Assembly: GCA_030586155.1 (NCBI GenBank)
Contig: CP130741.1
Coordinates: forward strand, 2,784,680 to 2,848,679
Reading direction: 5' to 3'
DNA length: 64,000 bases
From: Eubacteriaceae bacterium ES3
GTDB taxonomy: Bacteria > Bacillota > Clostridia > Eubacteriales > Eubacteriaceae
The notes under the pieces are model-generated. The model saw only the letters and a list, made by a program, of their open reading frames with translations, ran no database searches and was not told where the DNA came from. A program made the translations under genes and the position numbers. Below are positions 18,211 through 28,103 of the stretch, one piece after another (the first letter of the stretch is position 1; the number at the start of each line of letters is the position of its first letter).

Positions 18211-19313
18211 GATCTCTCCATGAGCTTTAAAAGTTCTTCGTAGATCCGATCGCCCGCATCAGGAATGCCCTTTTCTCTGGTCTTAATCCTCATTTTTGCA
18301 AGTTTTTGCGGATGTTCCAGTAAATCTTTTACATTTTCAACCAGCCATGCACCTGATAGTTTTTCATCATTAATTAGAATTCCAGCTCCACATTCGGTTA
18401 AGACTTTGGCATTGAACTCCTGATGATTGCCAGCAGCCAATGGATAAGGCACCAGGATCGAAGCAACGCCAACGACCGCAATTTCTGCCACCGACATGGC
18501 ACCTGCTCGACTGATTACCAGATCAGCAGCACCAAGGAGATTATAGAGCTTTTGGTGATATGCCTGAATAACCAGGTTTTTTGACTGTCTCAGACCTCTG
18601 TTTTCAACTTCCTGCATGATTTCTTCAATCTGTTCTTTTCCCGTCAGATGATAAATATATACATTATTTTGTGTCTTGACAGCTTCCATCAGATCCAGAG
18701 CTGCCAGATTAATTGAAGCAGCCCCCTGACTTCCACCCATTATCAAAATCATTTGGCTATTCTCGTTCAATCCCAGATTGTTTCTCAAGCTATTACGGTC
18801 AGAGCCAATATATTCCGGCCGAACCGGATTCCCACATAGTACAGTTTTACCGACAGGAAAATAAGCCTGCGCCTCCTTAAAGCTGATCGCAACCCGGTCA
18901 ACCTTTTTTCCCAGCATCCGATTGGCTCTGCCTGGATAGGCATTCTGTTCATGAATCAGAGTGGGAATACGCTTTTGGGTCGCTACATACAGCAGGGCGG
19001 CAGCCGTAAAGCCCCCTGTCCCGATTACCAGGTCAGGCTGATATTTTTTCAGCACCCTTCTGGCATCTGAAAGCGCGTCAAAAATACCTTTGACCGCTGC
19101 AATAGTCTCAAATGAAAATCCCTTTTCAAAGCCACGGGCTCGAAGATATTCAATCGGATATCCGGCCTGGGGAACAATATTCTTTTCCATCCCTACATGA
19201 GATCCGATAAAAATAATTTCAGCCTCACTGTTTCTGGATTTAATTTTTTCGGCTATAGCCAGTCCCGGATAAATATGTCCGCCAGTACCACCCGCTGCAA
19301 TTAATATTTTCAT
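18207..19313 (-). CDS. murG: UDP-GlcNAc-lipid I GlcNAc transferase MurG
   Basis: Peripheral membrane GT-B glycosyltransferase that adds GlcNAc to lipid I to form lipid II. Motifs: AAGGTGGHIYPGLAIAE at the N-terminus (glycine loop), GTGGFTAA near 95, HEQNAYPG near 122, and MGGSQGA near 189. The C-terminal SRAGAMSVAEIAVVG binds the UDP-sugar. 368 residues. It lies between ftsW and ftsQ, as in many Firmicutes. Confidence 0.97.
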   Translation of the reverse strand: MKILIAAGGTGGHIYPGLAIAEKIKSRNSEAEIIFIGSHVGMEKNIVPQAGYPIEYLRARGFEKGFSFETIAAVKGIFDALSDARRVLKKYQPDLVIGTGGFTAAALLYVATQKRIPTLIHEQNAYPGRANRMLGKKVDRVAISFKEAQAYFPVGKTVLCGNPVRPEYIGSDRNSLRNNLGLNENSQMILIMGGSQGAASINLAALDLMEAVKTQNNVYIYHLTGKEQIEEIMQEVENRGLRQSKNLVIQAYHQKLYNLLGAADLVISRAGAMSVAEIAVVGVASILVPYPLAAGNHQEFNAKVLTECGAGILINDEKLSGAWLVENVKDLLEHPQKLAKMRIKTREKGIPDAGDRIYEELLKLMERS

Positions 19314-19322
19314 TGAAACCTC

Positions 19323-20417
19323 CTACTTTTTCAGATCCGTCTCCACATAGCGCGATATATTCAGAATCGGCCCCATCATCCCAAATAGCACGATCATCGA
19401 CGAGCCGCCGGCACTGATAAACGGAAGCGCCATTCCTGTTACCGGAATAACCGCTGAAGCTACACCGATGTTAATTAATACCTGGAAGGCCAGCAGCAGC
19501 ATTACAGCACTGACATAGAGATACCCAAAAGTATCTGGTGCCTTCTGAGCAATTTTAAAGCCCCGAAAAATCAGAAATGCAAAAAGCCCCAATACCAATA
19601 TACAACCGATAAAGCCAAATTCTTCAGCGATATTGGAAAAGATAAAATCGTTCTGAAGCTCAGGTAAAAACAAAAATTTTTGCTTACCATTCCCCAAACC
19701 TTTTCCAAAAATTCCTCCCGTGCTGATCGCTAAAAGCGACTGGGTGATCTGATAGTCATAACCGCCTTTACCCAAAAACACGTTGAAACGGTCCAATCGC
19801 CAGGGTTCCAAAATCATTAGACCAATAATTGCGAGAACCCCCATCCCCATATAGGGCATAAACTGACGCAACCGCATCCCACCAAAATACAGAACACCGC
19901 ACATCCCCAGCGCAATAGCCATAGCCGCACTCAGCGAAGGTTCGATTGCCGTTAAACCACAAATTACTCCCATTGGCAGGATAAATTTTTGGAAAAACGA
20001 TTTTGGGTTTCGCATTAACCGCGGTTCATCTGCGATCAGTGTTGAAAAGTACAGAATTCCGGCAACTTTTGCAAATTCTGAAGGCTGGAAAGTGGTAAAT
20101 CCCAGATTAAGCCATCGTCTGGCATCATTAACCTTGAGACCAATCCCGGGTATCAGAACAATTGCCAGCAAAAAAGCGGCAACAATCATTGCTGTTTTAG
20201 AATATTTTTTATAAATCCGGTAGTCGATTCGGCTCATGACAAGCATTAAAACTACCCCGAGTACGACAAATATCAGCTGTCTAAGAAAAAGAGTATAACC
20301 CTTTTCTCCACTGTAGGTAGCTGAATACATACTGGCACTAAAGACCATGATCACGCCAATACCGGCAATAATCATCAGTGTGATGATAAAGGCCCGATCA
20401 ATTTTCCCAGGTTTCAT
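19323..20417 (-). CDS. ftsW: SEDS-family peptidoglycan polymerase FtsW/SpoVE
   Basis: Polytopic membrane glycosyltransferase that polymerises lipid II at the septum with a class B PBP. About ten hydrophobic segments are seen. SEDS signatures include ARRWLNLGFTTFQPSEFAK near residue 105 and GMALPFISAGGSSMIVLFGM near 330. 364 residues. Whether it is FtsW or the sporulation paralogue SpoVE cannot be told from sequence; its place in the mur cluster favours a division role. Confidence 0.95.
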   Translation of the reverse strand: MKPGKIDRAFIITLMIIAGIGVIMVFSASMYSATYSGEKGYTLFLRQLIFVVLGVVLMLVMSRIDYRIYKKYSKTAMIVAAFLLAIVLIPGIGLKVNDARRWLNLGFTTFQPSEFAKVAGILYFSTLIADEPRLMRNPKSFFQKFILPMGVICGLTAIEPSLSAAMAIALGMCGVLYFGGMRLRQFMPYMGMGVLAIIGLMILEPWRLDRFNVFLGKGGYDYQITQSLLAISTGGIFGKGLGNGKQKFLFLPELQNDFIFSNIAEEFGFIGCILVLGLFAFLIFRGFKIAQKAPDTFGYLYVSAVMLLLAFQVLINIGVASAVIPVTGMALPFISAGGSSMIVLFGMMGPILNISRYVETDLKK

Positions 20418-20425
20418 ATTTCACC

Positions 20426-21790
20426 TCAGTTATTTACTTCCCTGACAAGCTGCTTAAAGGTTTCCCCACGAATTTCAAAATTCTCAAACATATCCCAGCT
20501 TGCACATGCAGGAGATAAGAGCACAGTATCTCCCGGTTCTGATAAAGCTTTTGCCGTTGCTACGGCCTCGCTGTAATCAGCAACCTTTTGCACTTGTTCG
20601 TATTCTGCATTATCAGCCGAATGAATCAGATCATCTGCTGTAGCTCCCAGTACAAGGAGCTTTTTAACCCGCTTTTTAATCAGCTCCATCAATTCCGAAT
20701 AATCTTCTTTTTTATCATAACCACCTGCCAGCAGGATAATCGGTCCATCAAAAGCATTGATAGCAGTGATCGTTGCACTGGTATTGGTTCCCTTGGAATC
20801 ATTGATATAGGTTACCCCATCGTATTCAGCGACAAACTCCAACCGGTGGGAAACGCCTTTGAAGCGTTTTAAAACCGCTACTATTATATCCAGATCTACA
20901 CCCTGAAAATATGCCATCGCTAAGGCTGCCATAGCATTCATGGTATTATGCGGACCAATAATGCCCAGTTCCTTTTCCTTCATGACTTCACGGGTACCCG
21001 TTTCATCATTGATGTAAATCAGTCCCTGTTCGCAAAAAACACCTGGCTCCTGCATTTTTTTATAGCTGAACCAGATTTTCTTTGAAACCGCCTGTTCACC
21101 AAGTTTTTTCACCAGCTCATCATCCGCATTCAAAACCAGCAAATTATCTGATGTCTGGTTTTCAAAAATCCGTCCTTTTGCTTTAATGTAATTCTCCATG
21201 GTCAAATGTCGATCCAGATGATCAGGCGTAATATTTAAAATAGCTGCTGCTGCTGGCCGAAAATCATTAATGGTTTCAAGCTGAAAACTGCTGATCTCGG
21301 TAACAAAAACATCGCCTTTCGCTGCTGCCAGGATGTAGTTGGAAATTGGATCACCAATATTACCGACCACAAAGGTTTTTTTATCTGTAGCCTTGAAAAT
21401 CTCGCCCAGTAGAGTAGTTGTTGTGGTCTTTCCATTGGTTCCAGTAATTGCCAGAAATGGAGTCTCGGTAAGTCGATGGGCCAATTCCACCTCACCCGTC
21501 ACAACAATGTTTTTAGCTCTGGCTTCCTTAATAACAGGAATGGTTAAAGGCACTCCAGGTGAAATAATAATTTCCTTAACTGATTCAAGTACTTTTATAT
21601 CTGGCTGTCCCCCAAAAATTGATTCGAACAGAGGATTCTCACGGAATGTATTAATCTGTGGGAAAGCCTCAACCACTGCAGCTTCTGTTCTGGTATCACC
21701 TAAAATAACTGCCTCATTTCGCTCAAGCAGGAGTTTTGCTACTGCCACACCGCTTCTGGCGGCTCCAATTATCAGAATTTTTTTATGCAT
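20426..21790 (-). CDS. murD: UDP-N-acetylmuramoylalanine-D-glutamate ligase
   Basis: Adds D-glutamate to UDP-MurNAc-L-Ala in the cytoplasm using ATP. The N-terminal UDP-binding Rossmann motif is IIGAARSGVAVAKLL. The Mur ligase ATP loop is ITGTNGKTTTTTLLG near residue 113, followed by EISSFQLETI and NITPDHLDRH. The C-terminal GGYDKKEDYSEL segment is typical. 454 residues. It lies 17 bp downstream of mraY. Confidence 0.97.
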   Translation of the reverse strand: MHKKILIIGAARSGVAVAKLLLERNEAVILGDTRTEAAVVEAFPQINTFRENPLFESIFGGQPDIKVLESVKEIIISPGVPLTIPVIKEARAKNIVVTGEVELAHRLTETPFLAITGTNGKTTTTTLLGEIFKATDKKTFVVGNIGDPISNYILAAAKGDVFVTEISSFQLETINDFRPAAAAILNITPDHLDRHLTMENYIKAKGRIFENQTSDNLLVLNADDELVKKLGEQAVSKKIWFSYKKMQEPGVFCEQGLIYINDETGTREVMKEKELGIIGPHNTMNAMAALAMAYFQGVDLDIIVAVLKRFKGVSHRLEFVAEYDGVTYINDSKGTNTSATITAINAFDGPIILLAGGYDKKEDYSELMELIKKRVKKLLVLGATADDLIHSADNAEYEQVQKVADYSEAVATAKALSEPGDTVLLSPACASWDMFENFEIRGETFKQLVREVNN

Positions 21791-21807
21791 CGTTTAAATC
21801 TCCTAAC

Positions 21808-22779
21808 TTAGATAAAGGCTATAAAGGCAATTGTCACGAACAAACCCGTTACCATCCAAAATACGGTAACGACCCTGGTTTCACTCCATCCCTTTAATTC
21901 AAAATGATGATGAATGGGAGCCATCTTAAAAAAACGCTTCCCCTTTGTCATTTTAAAGTAAGACACCTGGATAACCACAGATAAGGCTTCGATCACGAAA
22001 AGTGCTCCGGCTATCAGGACAAACCACTGCATCTGCATAACAATAGACATGCCAATAACAGCTCCGCCTAAAGCCATCGAGCCAGTATCTCCCATAAATA
22101 TATCAGCCGGATTGGAATTATACCTTAAAAATCCCATCAAAGCACCCATCACACTGCCGATAAAAATTGAAGACCCGCTTTGTGCCGCCATTCCTGCCGC
22201 GACAAAGAAAAATATTGAAACAATCAGCGTTACACCCGAGGCCAGTCCATCCAGACCATCAGTCAGATTAACTGCATTAACTACGGCTACAATCGCAAAA
22301 AAAGTAAAGGGTACCGCTAAAACACCCATATCAACAAGCGTTCCGGTAAAGGGAATAAGCATGTCTGTTCCAATGTCCGGGCTCAGATAAGCAAAGACAG
22401 AAAAACCCAGCGCCCCCATAAACTGCAGAACGAGTTTCTGCCAGGCCCGCAAACCAAGATTATGTTTTTTAACGACTTTGATATAGTCATCAATAAAACC
22501 CACTAATCCAAAATACAAAACCATGGCTACCGGTAAAATTTCAAACTGTCCAGCAATCAAAGCAAAGACCAGTACCGTAATAACAATTCCTATAACAATG
22601 ACGATACCACCCATGGTCGGAGTCCCGGATTTTGCCAGATGGCTTTGAGGTCCTTCTTCTCTAATCGCCTGTCCAAATTTCAAGCGTTTCAACAGTGGTA
22701 TGATCCAAGGAGTCAAGAAAAACACCAATACAAAACTTAATAACAACCCCACTAAACCCGATTTTATCGCCTCTTCCAT
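21808..22779 (-). CDS. mraY: phospho-MurNAc-pentapeptide translocase MraY
   Basis: Integral membrane transferase that links phospho-MurNAc-pentapeptide to undecaprenyl phosphate to form lipid I. Conserved motifs: GTPTMGG near residue 51, GFIDDYIKV near 93, NLTDGLDGLASG near 168, MGDTGSMALGG near 230, and MAPIHHHFELKGWSE near 285. About ten membrane segments. 323 residues. It starts 1 bp after the murF stop. Confidence 0.97.
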   Translation of the reverse strand: MEEAIKSGLVGLLLSFVLVFFLTPWIIPLLKRLKFGQAIREEGPQSHLAKSGTPTMGGIVIVIGIVITVLVFALIAGQFEILPVAMVLYFGLVGFIDDYIKVVKKHNLGLRAWQKLVLQFMGALGFSVFAYLSPDIGTDMLIPFTGTLVDMGVLAVPFTFFAIVAVVNAVNLTDGLDGLASGVTLIVSIFFFVAAGMAAQSGSSIFIGSVMGALMGFLRYNSNPADIFMGDTGSMALGGAVIGMSIVMQMQWFVLIAGALFVIEALSVVIQVSYFKMTKGKRFFKMAPIHHHFELKGWSETRVVTVFWMVTGLFVTIAFIAFI

Positions 22780-22780
22780 C

Positions 22781-24151
22781 TTACTTCCCTTCTTTTATCG
22801 CAACGACCAGCCGTTCCAGGTGAATTCCCCTGGATGCCTTGATCAGAATCACATCATCTTTTTTAATCAGCTTTAGAAAAGGCTCAATTGCATCCTCGAC
22901 CTTATTAAAATGATAGGCCATTCCCTGATGATTAAAACCTTCGGCTATCTTCTGACTCAGATCACCCACCGTAATCAGGATATCAGCCTTATCACGGGCA
23001 TACTGGCCAATCTTAAGATGCTCTGGCGGACCATATTCACCCATTTCCAGCATATCACCCAATACCGCAACCCGTCTTTTACGACCGCCGCTATAGGTGT
23101 CCAGAACATCCAGAGCGCCTCTCATTGCATCTGGATTGGCATTATAGGAGTCATTGATCACCATCATTTCCTGGAATTCAAAAATGTCCATCCGGTTGGC
23201 ACTGGGTTCAAAGGCATCTAAACCTGCCTGAATCTCTGCTTTTGACAACCCAAAATGTTTGCCCAGAAATACCGCAACTAAGCAATTATATACATTATGC
23301 TCCCCGGGTATCTTAAAAGTATAGGTTTCAGACTCTTCATCTGATACCATTTTCATTTGCAGTCCGGCAGCATCTGCCTGCCAGCAACTGACATACAGGT
23401 CGGAATCTTCTGTCATTCCAAAGGACTTAAGGCAATATGGATGTTTTTCATCCGCCAGGGTCTTCAAGCAATCATCATCGCCATTTACCAAAGCAATATC
23501 TTTTGCACCCAGCGTTGTCAGAATTTCTTTTTTTGCTCGAAAAATATTCTCTCGCGTTTTTAATATTTCGATATGGGTCAAACCCACATTTGTAATCACA
23601 CTAATATCAGGTCTCACAAGTCCAATTGACTTTTCAATATCGCCAAGATGATCCATTCCCATTTCAATCACTGCCATTTGGTGGCTTTCATCCAGCTGTA
23701 AAAGAGTCTGGGGAATCCCATATTCATTATTAAAGTTCCCCTGCGTCTTTAAAGTTTTAAACTTTTGTCCTAAAACAGAAGCAAGCAGATCTTTGGTCGT
23801 TGTTTTTCCGCTGGAACCAGTGATCGCAATTACCGGTATGTCATAGCGGTTTCGATTATACTTTGATAGTATTTGAAGCGCTTTAAACGTCGACTCCACC
23901 AAAATAACTGTCATCTGTTCGGGAAATTCCCGATTTACTTCCTGTGTCAGGGTGATTTTTGCCCCGTTTTTTCCGGCCGAAGCTATAAAGTCATGACCGT
24001 TATTGTTGTCTCCTACTATCGGAATGTACAAAGAATTTTCATCGCATTTGCGACTATCTATCGTAACAGCATCGACACTGCCTTCCAGGCTACCCTTTAT
24101 CAGTCGCCCACTGGAAATTTCCATAATTTCCGTAAAACTATAACTTTTCAA
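22781..24151 (-). CDS. murF: UDP-MurNAc-tripeptide D-Ala-D-Ala ligase
   Basis: Adds D-Ala-D-Ala to the UDP-MurNAc tripeptide, the last cytoplasmic step. The ATP loop is ITGSSGKTTTKDLLASVLG near residue 110, with NFNNEYGIPQTLL and MGMDHLGDI typical of MurF. The C-terminal part has INDSYNANPDAM and LGDMLEMG. 456 residues. A 150-bp gap with a hairpin separates it from the PBP gene upstream, so murF may have its own promoter. Confidence 0.96.
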   Translation of the reverse strand: MKSYSFTEIMEISSGRLIKGSLEGSVDAVTIDSRKCDENSLYIPIVGDNNNGHDFIASAGKNGAKITLTQEVNREFPEQMTVILVESTFKALQILSKYNRNRYDIPVIAITGSSGKTTTKDLLASVLGQKFKTLKTQGNFNNEYGIPQTLLQLDESHQMAVIEMGMDHLGDIEKSIGLVRPDISVITNVGLTHIEILKTRENIFRAKKEILTTLGAKDIALVNGDDDCLKTLADEKHPYCLKSFGMTEDSDLYVSCWQADAAGLQMKMVSDEESETYTFKIPGEHNVYNCLVAVFLGKHFGLSKAEIQAGLDAFEPSANRMDIFEFQEMMVINDSYNANPDAMRGALDVLDTYSGGRKRRVAVLGDMLEMGEYGPPEHLKIGQYARDKADILITVGDLSQKIAEGFNHQGMAYHFNKVEDAIEPFLKLIKKDDVILIKASRGIHLERLVVAIKEGK

Positions 24152-24239
24152 TATATTACCACACTTTCAAAAACATCCTGTCATTATACCAAAGTTTTAA
24201 ATAAATTTAAAGCTTATCTGCACCTTTAGCCCAAATCAA

Positions 24240-24266
24240 TGCCGACTGAAAAATCCAGCCGGCATC
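24240..24266. terminator. hairpin between the PBP gene and murF
   Basis: Inverted repeat TGCCGACTG...CAGCCGGCA with a short loop. The T-run lies on the plus-strand side (AATATTTTTT), while the minus-strand side is only GATTTGGG. On the minus strand it may pause or partly terminate the mraZ-PBP transcript before murF. It is weak as a minus-strand terminator. Confidence 0.4.
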
Positions 24267-24302
24267 AATATTTTTTATCATCGGATTATTTATAACCGCT
24301 TA

Positions 24303-26711
24303 TCAATTTGAAAAGAAAACTGTCACATCACTACCCTTTTCCACAACTGTCGTTGCCGCAGGTGTCTGACTGCTGGCAAAACCGCTGCCAGATATTTTTA
24401 TATTCAAACCAAGGCCAGTTAAAAGTTCATTGGCACTTTGAATGGAAAGACCTTTCAGGTCCGGCACAACCACAGTTTGAACTTCTTCCAGATTGACATC
24501 GGTGAGGGCCAGCACCAATTCCTGACTTCCGTCATAGACTGTTCCATTAGCAAGGCTCTGAGCTGCAATGACACTGCCTGATGTCGTTTCATCAATTGTA
24601 TAGGGAATACCTTTTTCAGCTAAAATAGAAGCCGCAAACTCAAGCTCCTGACCAACCAGATCCGGAACCGTTACCGCTCCTGTCTGAATCTCCTGGGTTT
24701 CCCCCATATCTACTGAAGATGCCGCGGAATTATAATCAAGCACCTGTTTCATTAAACTAATAGCTGTTGGCGCCGCACTGGTTGATCCGTATGCCCCAGC
24801 TTTAGGTTCATCAAGGACGACATACACTGAATACTGCGGATCCTCCACTGGTGCAAAGCAATAAAAAGAAGTAACATATTTAGTTGATGAATATTCTCCG
24901 TCAATAAATTTTTCGGCGGTTCCGGTTTTTCCACCAATTGAGTAACCTTCAGAAAGCGCCGTCATACTTGAATCATACAGAACCACTTTTCGCATAATTT
25001 CACGCATGGCCGATGAAGTTTCTGTGGAAATAATCTGTTTAGGTGAATCAGCTTCTTCACCTTTTGTAGCTGCCGAAATGATTGTTGGTTCCACATAATA
25101 ACCATCATTAACAACACTGTTAAGTGCCGTAATCATCTGAATCGGAGTAGTTGCCAAACCCTGTCCAAAGGAAAAGGTCGCATAATCAACCTCATTAATC
25201 CCACCGTTTTCGGTTGAAAGACGATTGATAATACCAGCTTCTTCACCGGTTAATTCAATCCCGGTAGTTTTTCCAAAGCCAAAATTGTAAACGTACTGAT
25301 AGAATACATCCGGATCTAATTTTTCAATAATCTGAACCAGACCCGGGTTACACGAAGTTGCAATGGCATCGGATACCGTTTCGGTGTAATGGGGGCCAGT
25401 CGCACAATGGATCACCGCTTCACCGATTTGAATATACCCAGGATCGTACACAGTAGTATCTGGCGTCACCACACCCTCTTCCAGGGCCGCTGCGCCGGTA
25501 ATGGCCTTGAAGGTTGATCCCGGTTCGTAGATAAAACTGACCCCCGGATTCTGGTACATTTCCAAAAGCTGTTCATCCTCCGTCATGTCTTCCAACTCTT
25601 CTTTGTTTGCCGCCAAAAAATTGGGATCCAGTGTATAAGGATCATTTAAATTATAATCAGGCGTTGTCGCCATGGCCAATACTTCTCCCGTATCTGTATC
25701 CATAATGATAGCTGTTACCGTTGTTGTCTGCCAGGTCGCAGCCGCTGCTTCCACCGCCTTTTCAGCAATCAGCTGAATATTTGAATCAACGGTCAGGGTA
25801 ATATCTTCCCCCTGAACCGGCTCTTTTAATATTTTAGTCTGAGAGGCTATCTGATTTCCATCCGCGTCTTTCTGGTAATAAACAACCCCATCTTCACCGC
25901 TTAAGACATCATCATAGGTTGCCTCAACCCCATAAAGACCGGTATAATCAGAGCCGGTAAAACCTAATATATATGAGGCAAAATTTCCGTTGGTATAATA
26001 ACGGCGATAATCATCCAGAAGCTCAACCCCATTATAACTTTCTATGTCGCCATCCTCATCATAAATCGCTTCTGAATTCTTTATTGCCAAAGCCAAGGAA
26101 TTGTCTACCTTACTTTTAATCAGAAGTGGTTGATTCTCCTTTCTGGTAGCTGCATCATAAATCGATTCATAATCATATTCCAGATCGTTAGCAAGCGCGG
26201 CCGCCACAACAGCCGGATCTAAAATTTCATCCGGCACCACATAAAGTGTTCCGTCAATCACTTCTACACCATCAAAATTATGCCCCATCACTACCACTTC
26301 AAGGGCACTGCTGATTCCGCTTTTAACCTCGACGATATCATCCTCTAAAGATGAAAGTTTCTCTAAAACTTCTGTGTATTCAAGCCCCAGATTGTCAGCC
26401 AGGGTCTTTGCCAGCTGTTCTGGTTCTTCTACCTGATAGGGGATGATATTAAGGGCAGTTGCTGACGAATCCTTTGCCAGGACATTTCCGTTGCGATCGT
26501 AAATATCCCCTCGAGAAGCTTTGATGGCTACCTCTTCCACCAGTTGGTCCACCTGACGTTCATACTTTCCCTCAGAACTGACGATCTGAAGATAGAAAAG
26601 ATTCCCAATGACAATCAAAAGACAGACTGATAAAACTGCCATAGCTCCCAATATTTTATTCTGTTTCGCCTCAGGTCTAATCTCCCTTGGCCTTTTTTTT
26701 ATATTACTCAC
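24303..26711 (-). CDS. class B penicillin-binding protein with PASTA domains (PBP2/SpoVD-like)
   Basis: Septal transpeptidase that crosslinks peptidoglycan together with a SEDS polymerase. One N-terminal membrane helix (about 24-45) is followed by the dimerisation region from KASRGDIYDRNGNVLA. The transpeptidase domain has SxxK in EPGSTFKAITG near residue 400, SCN in ATSCNPGL near 455, and KTG in IGGKTGTAEKF near 595. Two PASTA domains close the protein (TVPDLVGQEL and VVPDLKGLSI). 802 residues. Either FtsI/PbpB or SpoVD; its position after ftsL fits both. Confidence 0.94.
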   Translation of the reverse strand: MSNIKKRPREIRPEAKQNKILGAMAVLSVCLLIVIGNLFYLQIVSSEGKYERQVDQLVEEVAIKASRGDIYDRNGNVLAKDSSATALNIIPYQVEEPEQLAKTLADNLGLEYTEVLEKLSSLEDDIVEVKSGISSALEVVVMGHNFDGVEVIDGTLYVVPDEILDPAVVAAALANDLEYDYESIYDAATRKENQPLLIKSKVDNSLALAIKNSEAIYDEDGDIESYNGVELLDDYRRYYTNGNFASYILGFTGSDYTGLYGVEATYDDVLSGEDGVVYYQKDADGNQIASQTKILKEPVQGEDITLTVDSNIQLIAEKAVEAAAATWQTTTVTAIIMDTDTGEVLAMATTPDYNLNDPYTLDPNFLAANKEELEDMTEDEQLLEMYQNPGVSFIYEPGSTFKAITGAAALEEGVVTPDTTVYDPGYIQIGEAVIHCATGPHYTETVSDAIATSCNPGLVQIIEKLDPDVFYQYVYNFGFGKTTGIELTGEEAGIINRLSTENGGINEVDYATFSFGQGLATTPIQMITALNSVVNDGYYVEPTIISAATKGEEADSPKQIISTETSSAMREIMRKVVLYDSSMTALSEGYSIGGKTGTAEKFIDGEYSSTKYVTSFYCFAPVEDPQYSVYVVLDEPKAGAYGSTSAAPTAISLMKQVLDYNSAASSVDMGETQEIQTGAVTVPDLVGQELEFAASILAEKGIPYTIDETTSGSVIAAQSLANGTVYDGSQELVLALTDVNLEEVQTVVVPDLKGLSIQSANELLTGLGLNIKISGSGFASSQTPAATTVVEKGSDVTVFFSN

Positions 26712-26762
26712 GCACGTTCTCCCGTTTTTGCACTATTATACCGAGCATCATTTGATCTAACC

Positions 26763-27140
26763 TTAAAATAAACTCTGTAGCCATTCTATCACAACTTCTG
26801 TCTCCGTCTGAGCAGTCTGCTCTTCAACGGGATTGACGATTTCCCGGCGATACTGATCCTGAACCGGCTCAACCATCCCGTAACCTCGGGCTTCAGCCTC
26901 AATGGCCTGGAGATCCATGTTGGTTACCAGCTGCCCCTCAGTACTGTCATTAGCCTGAATAGCAGAATTCAGTGTTTCCTGTAGTTCTCTGATCTCGGTA
27001 TTGATTTCATTGATTCTCGAATGCTGAAATAAAAGTCCGGACATAAGAAAAAAGGCAATAATGGCTCCCATCATCACAAAGGATGACATGGTCAGCTTTT
27101 TCTCGCCTTTAGGTTTGTTTTTATTTCTGATATTTGACAT
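26763..27140 (-). CDS. ftsL: FtsL-like division protein
   Basis: Small bitopic protein with a basic N-terminus, one membrane helix near 20-40 (SFVMMGAIIAFFLMSGLLF), and a coiled coil at about 43-75 (RINEINTEIRELQETLNSA). The segment IEAEARGYGMVEP is like the FtsL/DivIC tail. Sequence conservation in this family is poor. The call rests on topology plus position between rsmH and the class B PBP. Confidence 0.82.
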   Translation of the reverse strand: MSNIRNKNKPKGEKKLTMSSFVMMGAIIAFFLMSGLLFQHSRINEINTEIRELQETLNSAIQANDSTEGQLVTNMDLQAIEAEARGYGMVEPVQDQYRREIVNPVEEQTAQTETEVVIEWLQSLF

Positions 27141-27153
27141 TTTGCACTCCTTT

Positions 27154-28101
27154 TTACAACCCTAATTTTTCAGCAATACGTAGTTTTGCACTACGGGAAC
27201 GATTATTTTGGGTCAGTTCAGAGTTGCCTGGAAGAATAGGTTTTCGCGTCACCAGCTTCAATGATGCCGTTTTCCCACAGACACACTGAGGAAAATCAGG
27301 CGGACAGGTACACGGATTTGCCTGTTCTCTGAATAATTGTTTAACAATGCGGTCCTCAAGGGAATGAAAAGTGATCACACAGATTCTGCCCCCTGGTTTT
27401 AACGCATTAATACCCTGCTGCAGGGCATCTTCCAATATTTTAAGTTCTCCGTTCACTTCCAGGCGGATCGCCTGAAAGGTTTTTCGGGAAGGATGTTTCT
27501 CTTTGAACCGCTCTTTCGGCGGGTAAGCGTTTTTGACAATCTCACTGAGCTCAGTTGTTGTCTCTAGTGGTTTTTTCTCTCTGGCTTTTATGATTGCCCG
27601 AACTATATAAGGAGCAAAACGCTCTTCACCGTAAACCCTTAAAATCCTGACTAGTTGATCGTATGAATAAGTATTAACTACCTGACTGGCCAAAAGTGAC
27701 CCACTCTGATCCATTCGCATATCAAGAGGCCCCTCCCTATGATAGGAAAAGCCTCGGGTATCATCATCCAATTGAAATGATGAAACCCCGAGGTCATATA
27801 GAATACCATCGACTTCAGAGAGATGGAGGCCCTCTAAAATCTCAGTTAAACTGGCAAAATTACTTTTGACAAACTGTCTTTGACATTTAAAATCATTAAG
27901 CCGTTCCTGGGCATAGGACAGCGCAAAATCATCCTGATCGATTCCGACCAGTAAGCCCTCTTCACTAAGTCGCTGGCAGATGCCGCTGGAATGTCCGCCG
28001 CCGCCAAGTGTGCAATCCACATAAATCCCATCAGGATTTATATTTAAGGCCTCAAGGCTCTCTTCATAGAGTACTGAAAAATGTGACATCGCTTCAGTCA
28101 T
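27154..28101 (-). CDS. rsmH: 16S rRNA (cytosine-1402-N4) methyltransferase RsmH
   Basis: SAM-dependent methyltransferase (MraW) acting on C1402 in the decoding centre. Motifs: DCTLGGGGHSSGI near residue 29, DLGVSSFQLDDDTRGFSY near 107, GPLDMRMDQ, the substrate segment FQAIRLEVNGEL near 219, and ICVITFHSLEDRIVK near 251. A four-cysteine cluster near 275 (CTCPPDFPQCVCG) is common in Firmicute members. 315 residues. It starts 2 bp after the mraZ stop. Confidence 0.97.
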   Translation of the reverse strand: MTEAMSHFSVLYEESLEALNINPDGIYVDCTLGGGGHSSGICQRLSEEGLLVGIDQDDFALSYAQERLNDFKCQRQFVKSNFASLTEILEGLHLSEVDGILYDLGVSSFQLDDDTRGFSYHREGPLDMRMDQSGSLLASQVVNTYSYDQLVRILRVYGEERFAPYIVRAIIKAREKKPLETTTELSEIVKNAYPPKERFKEKHPSRKTFQAIRLEVNGELKILEDALQQGINALKPGGRICVITFHSLEDRIVKQLFREQANPCTCPPDFPQCVCGKTASLKLVTRKPILPGNSELTQNNRSRSAKLRIAEKLGL

Positions 28102-28103
28102 AA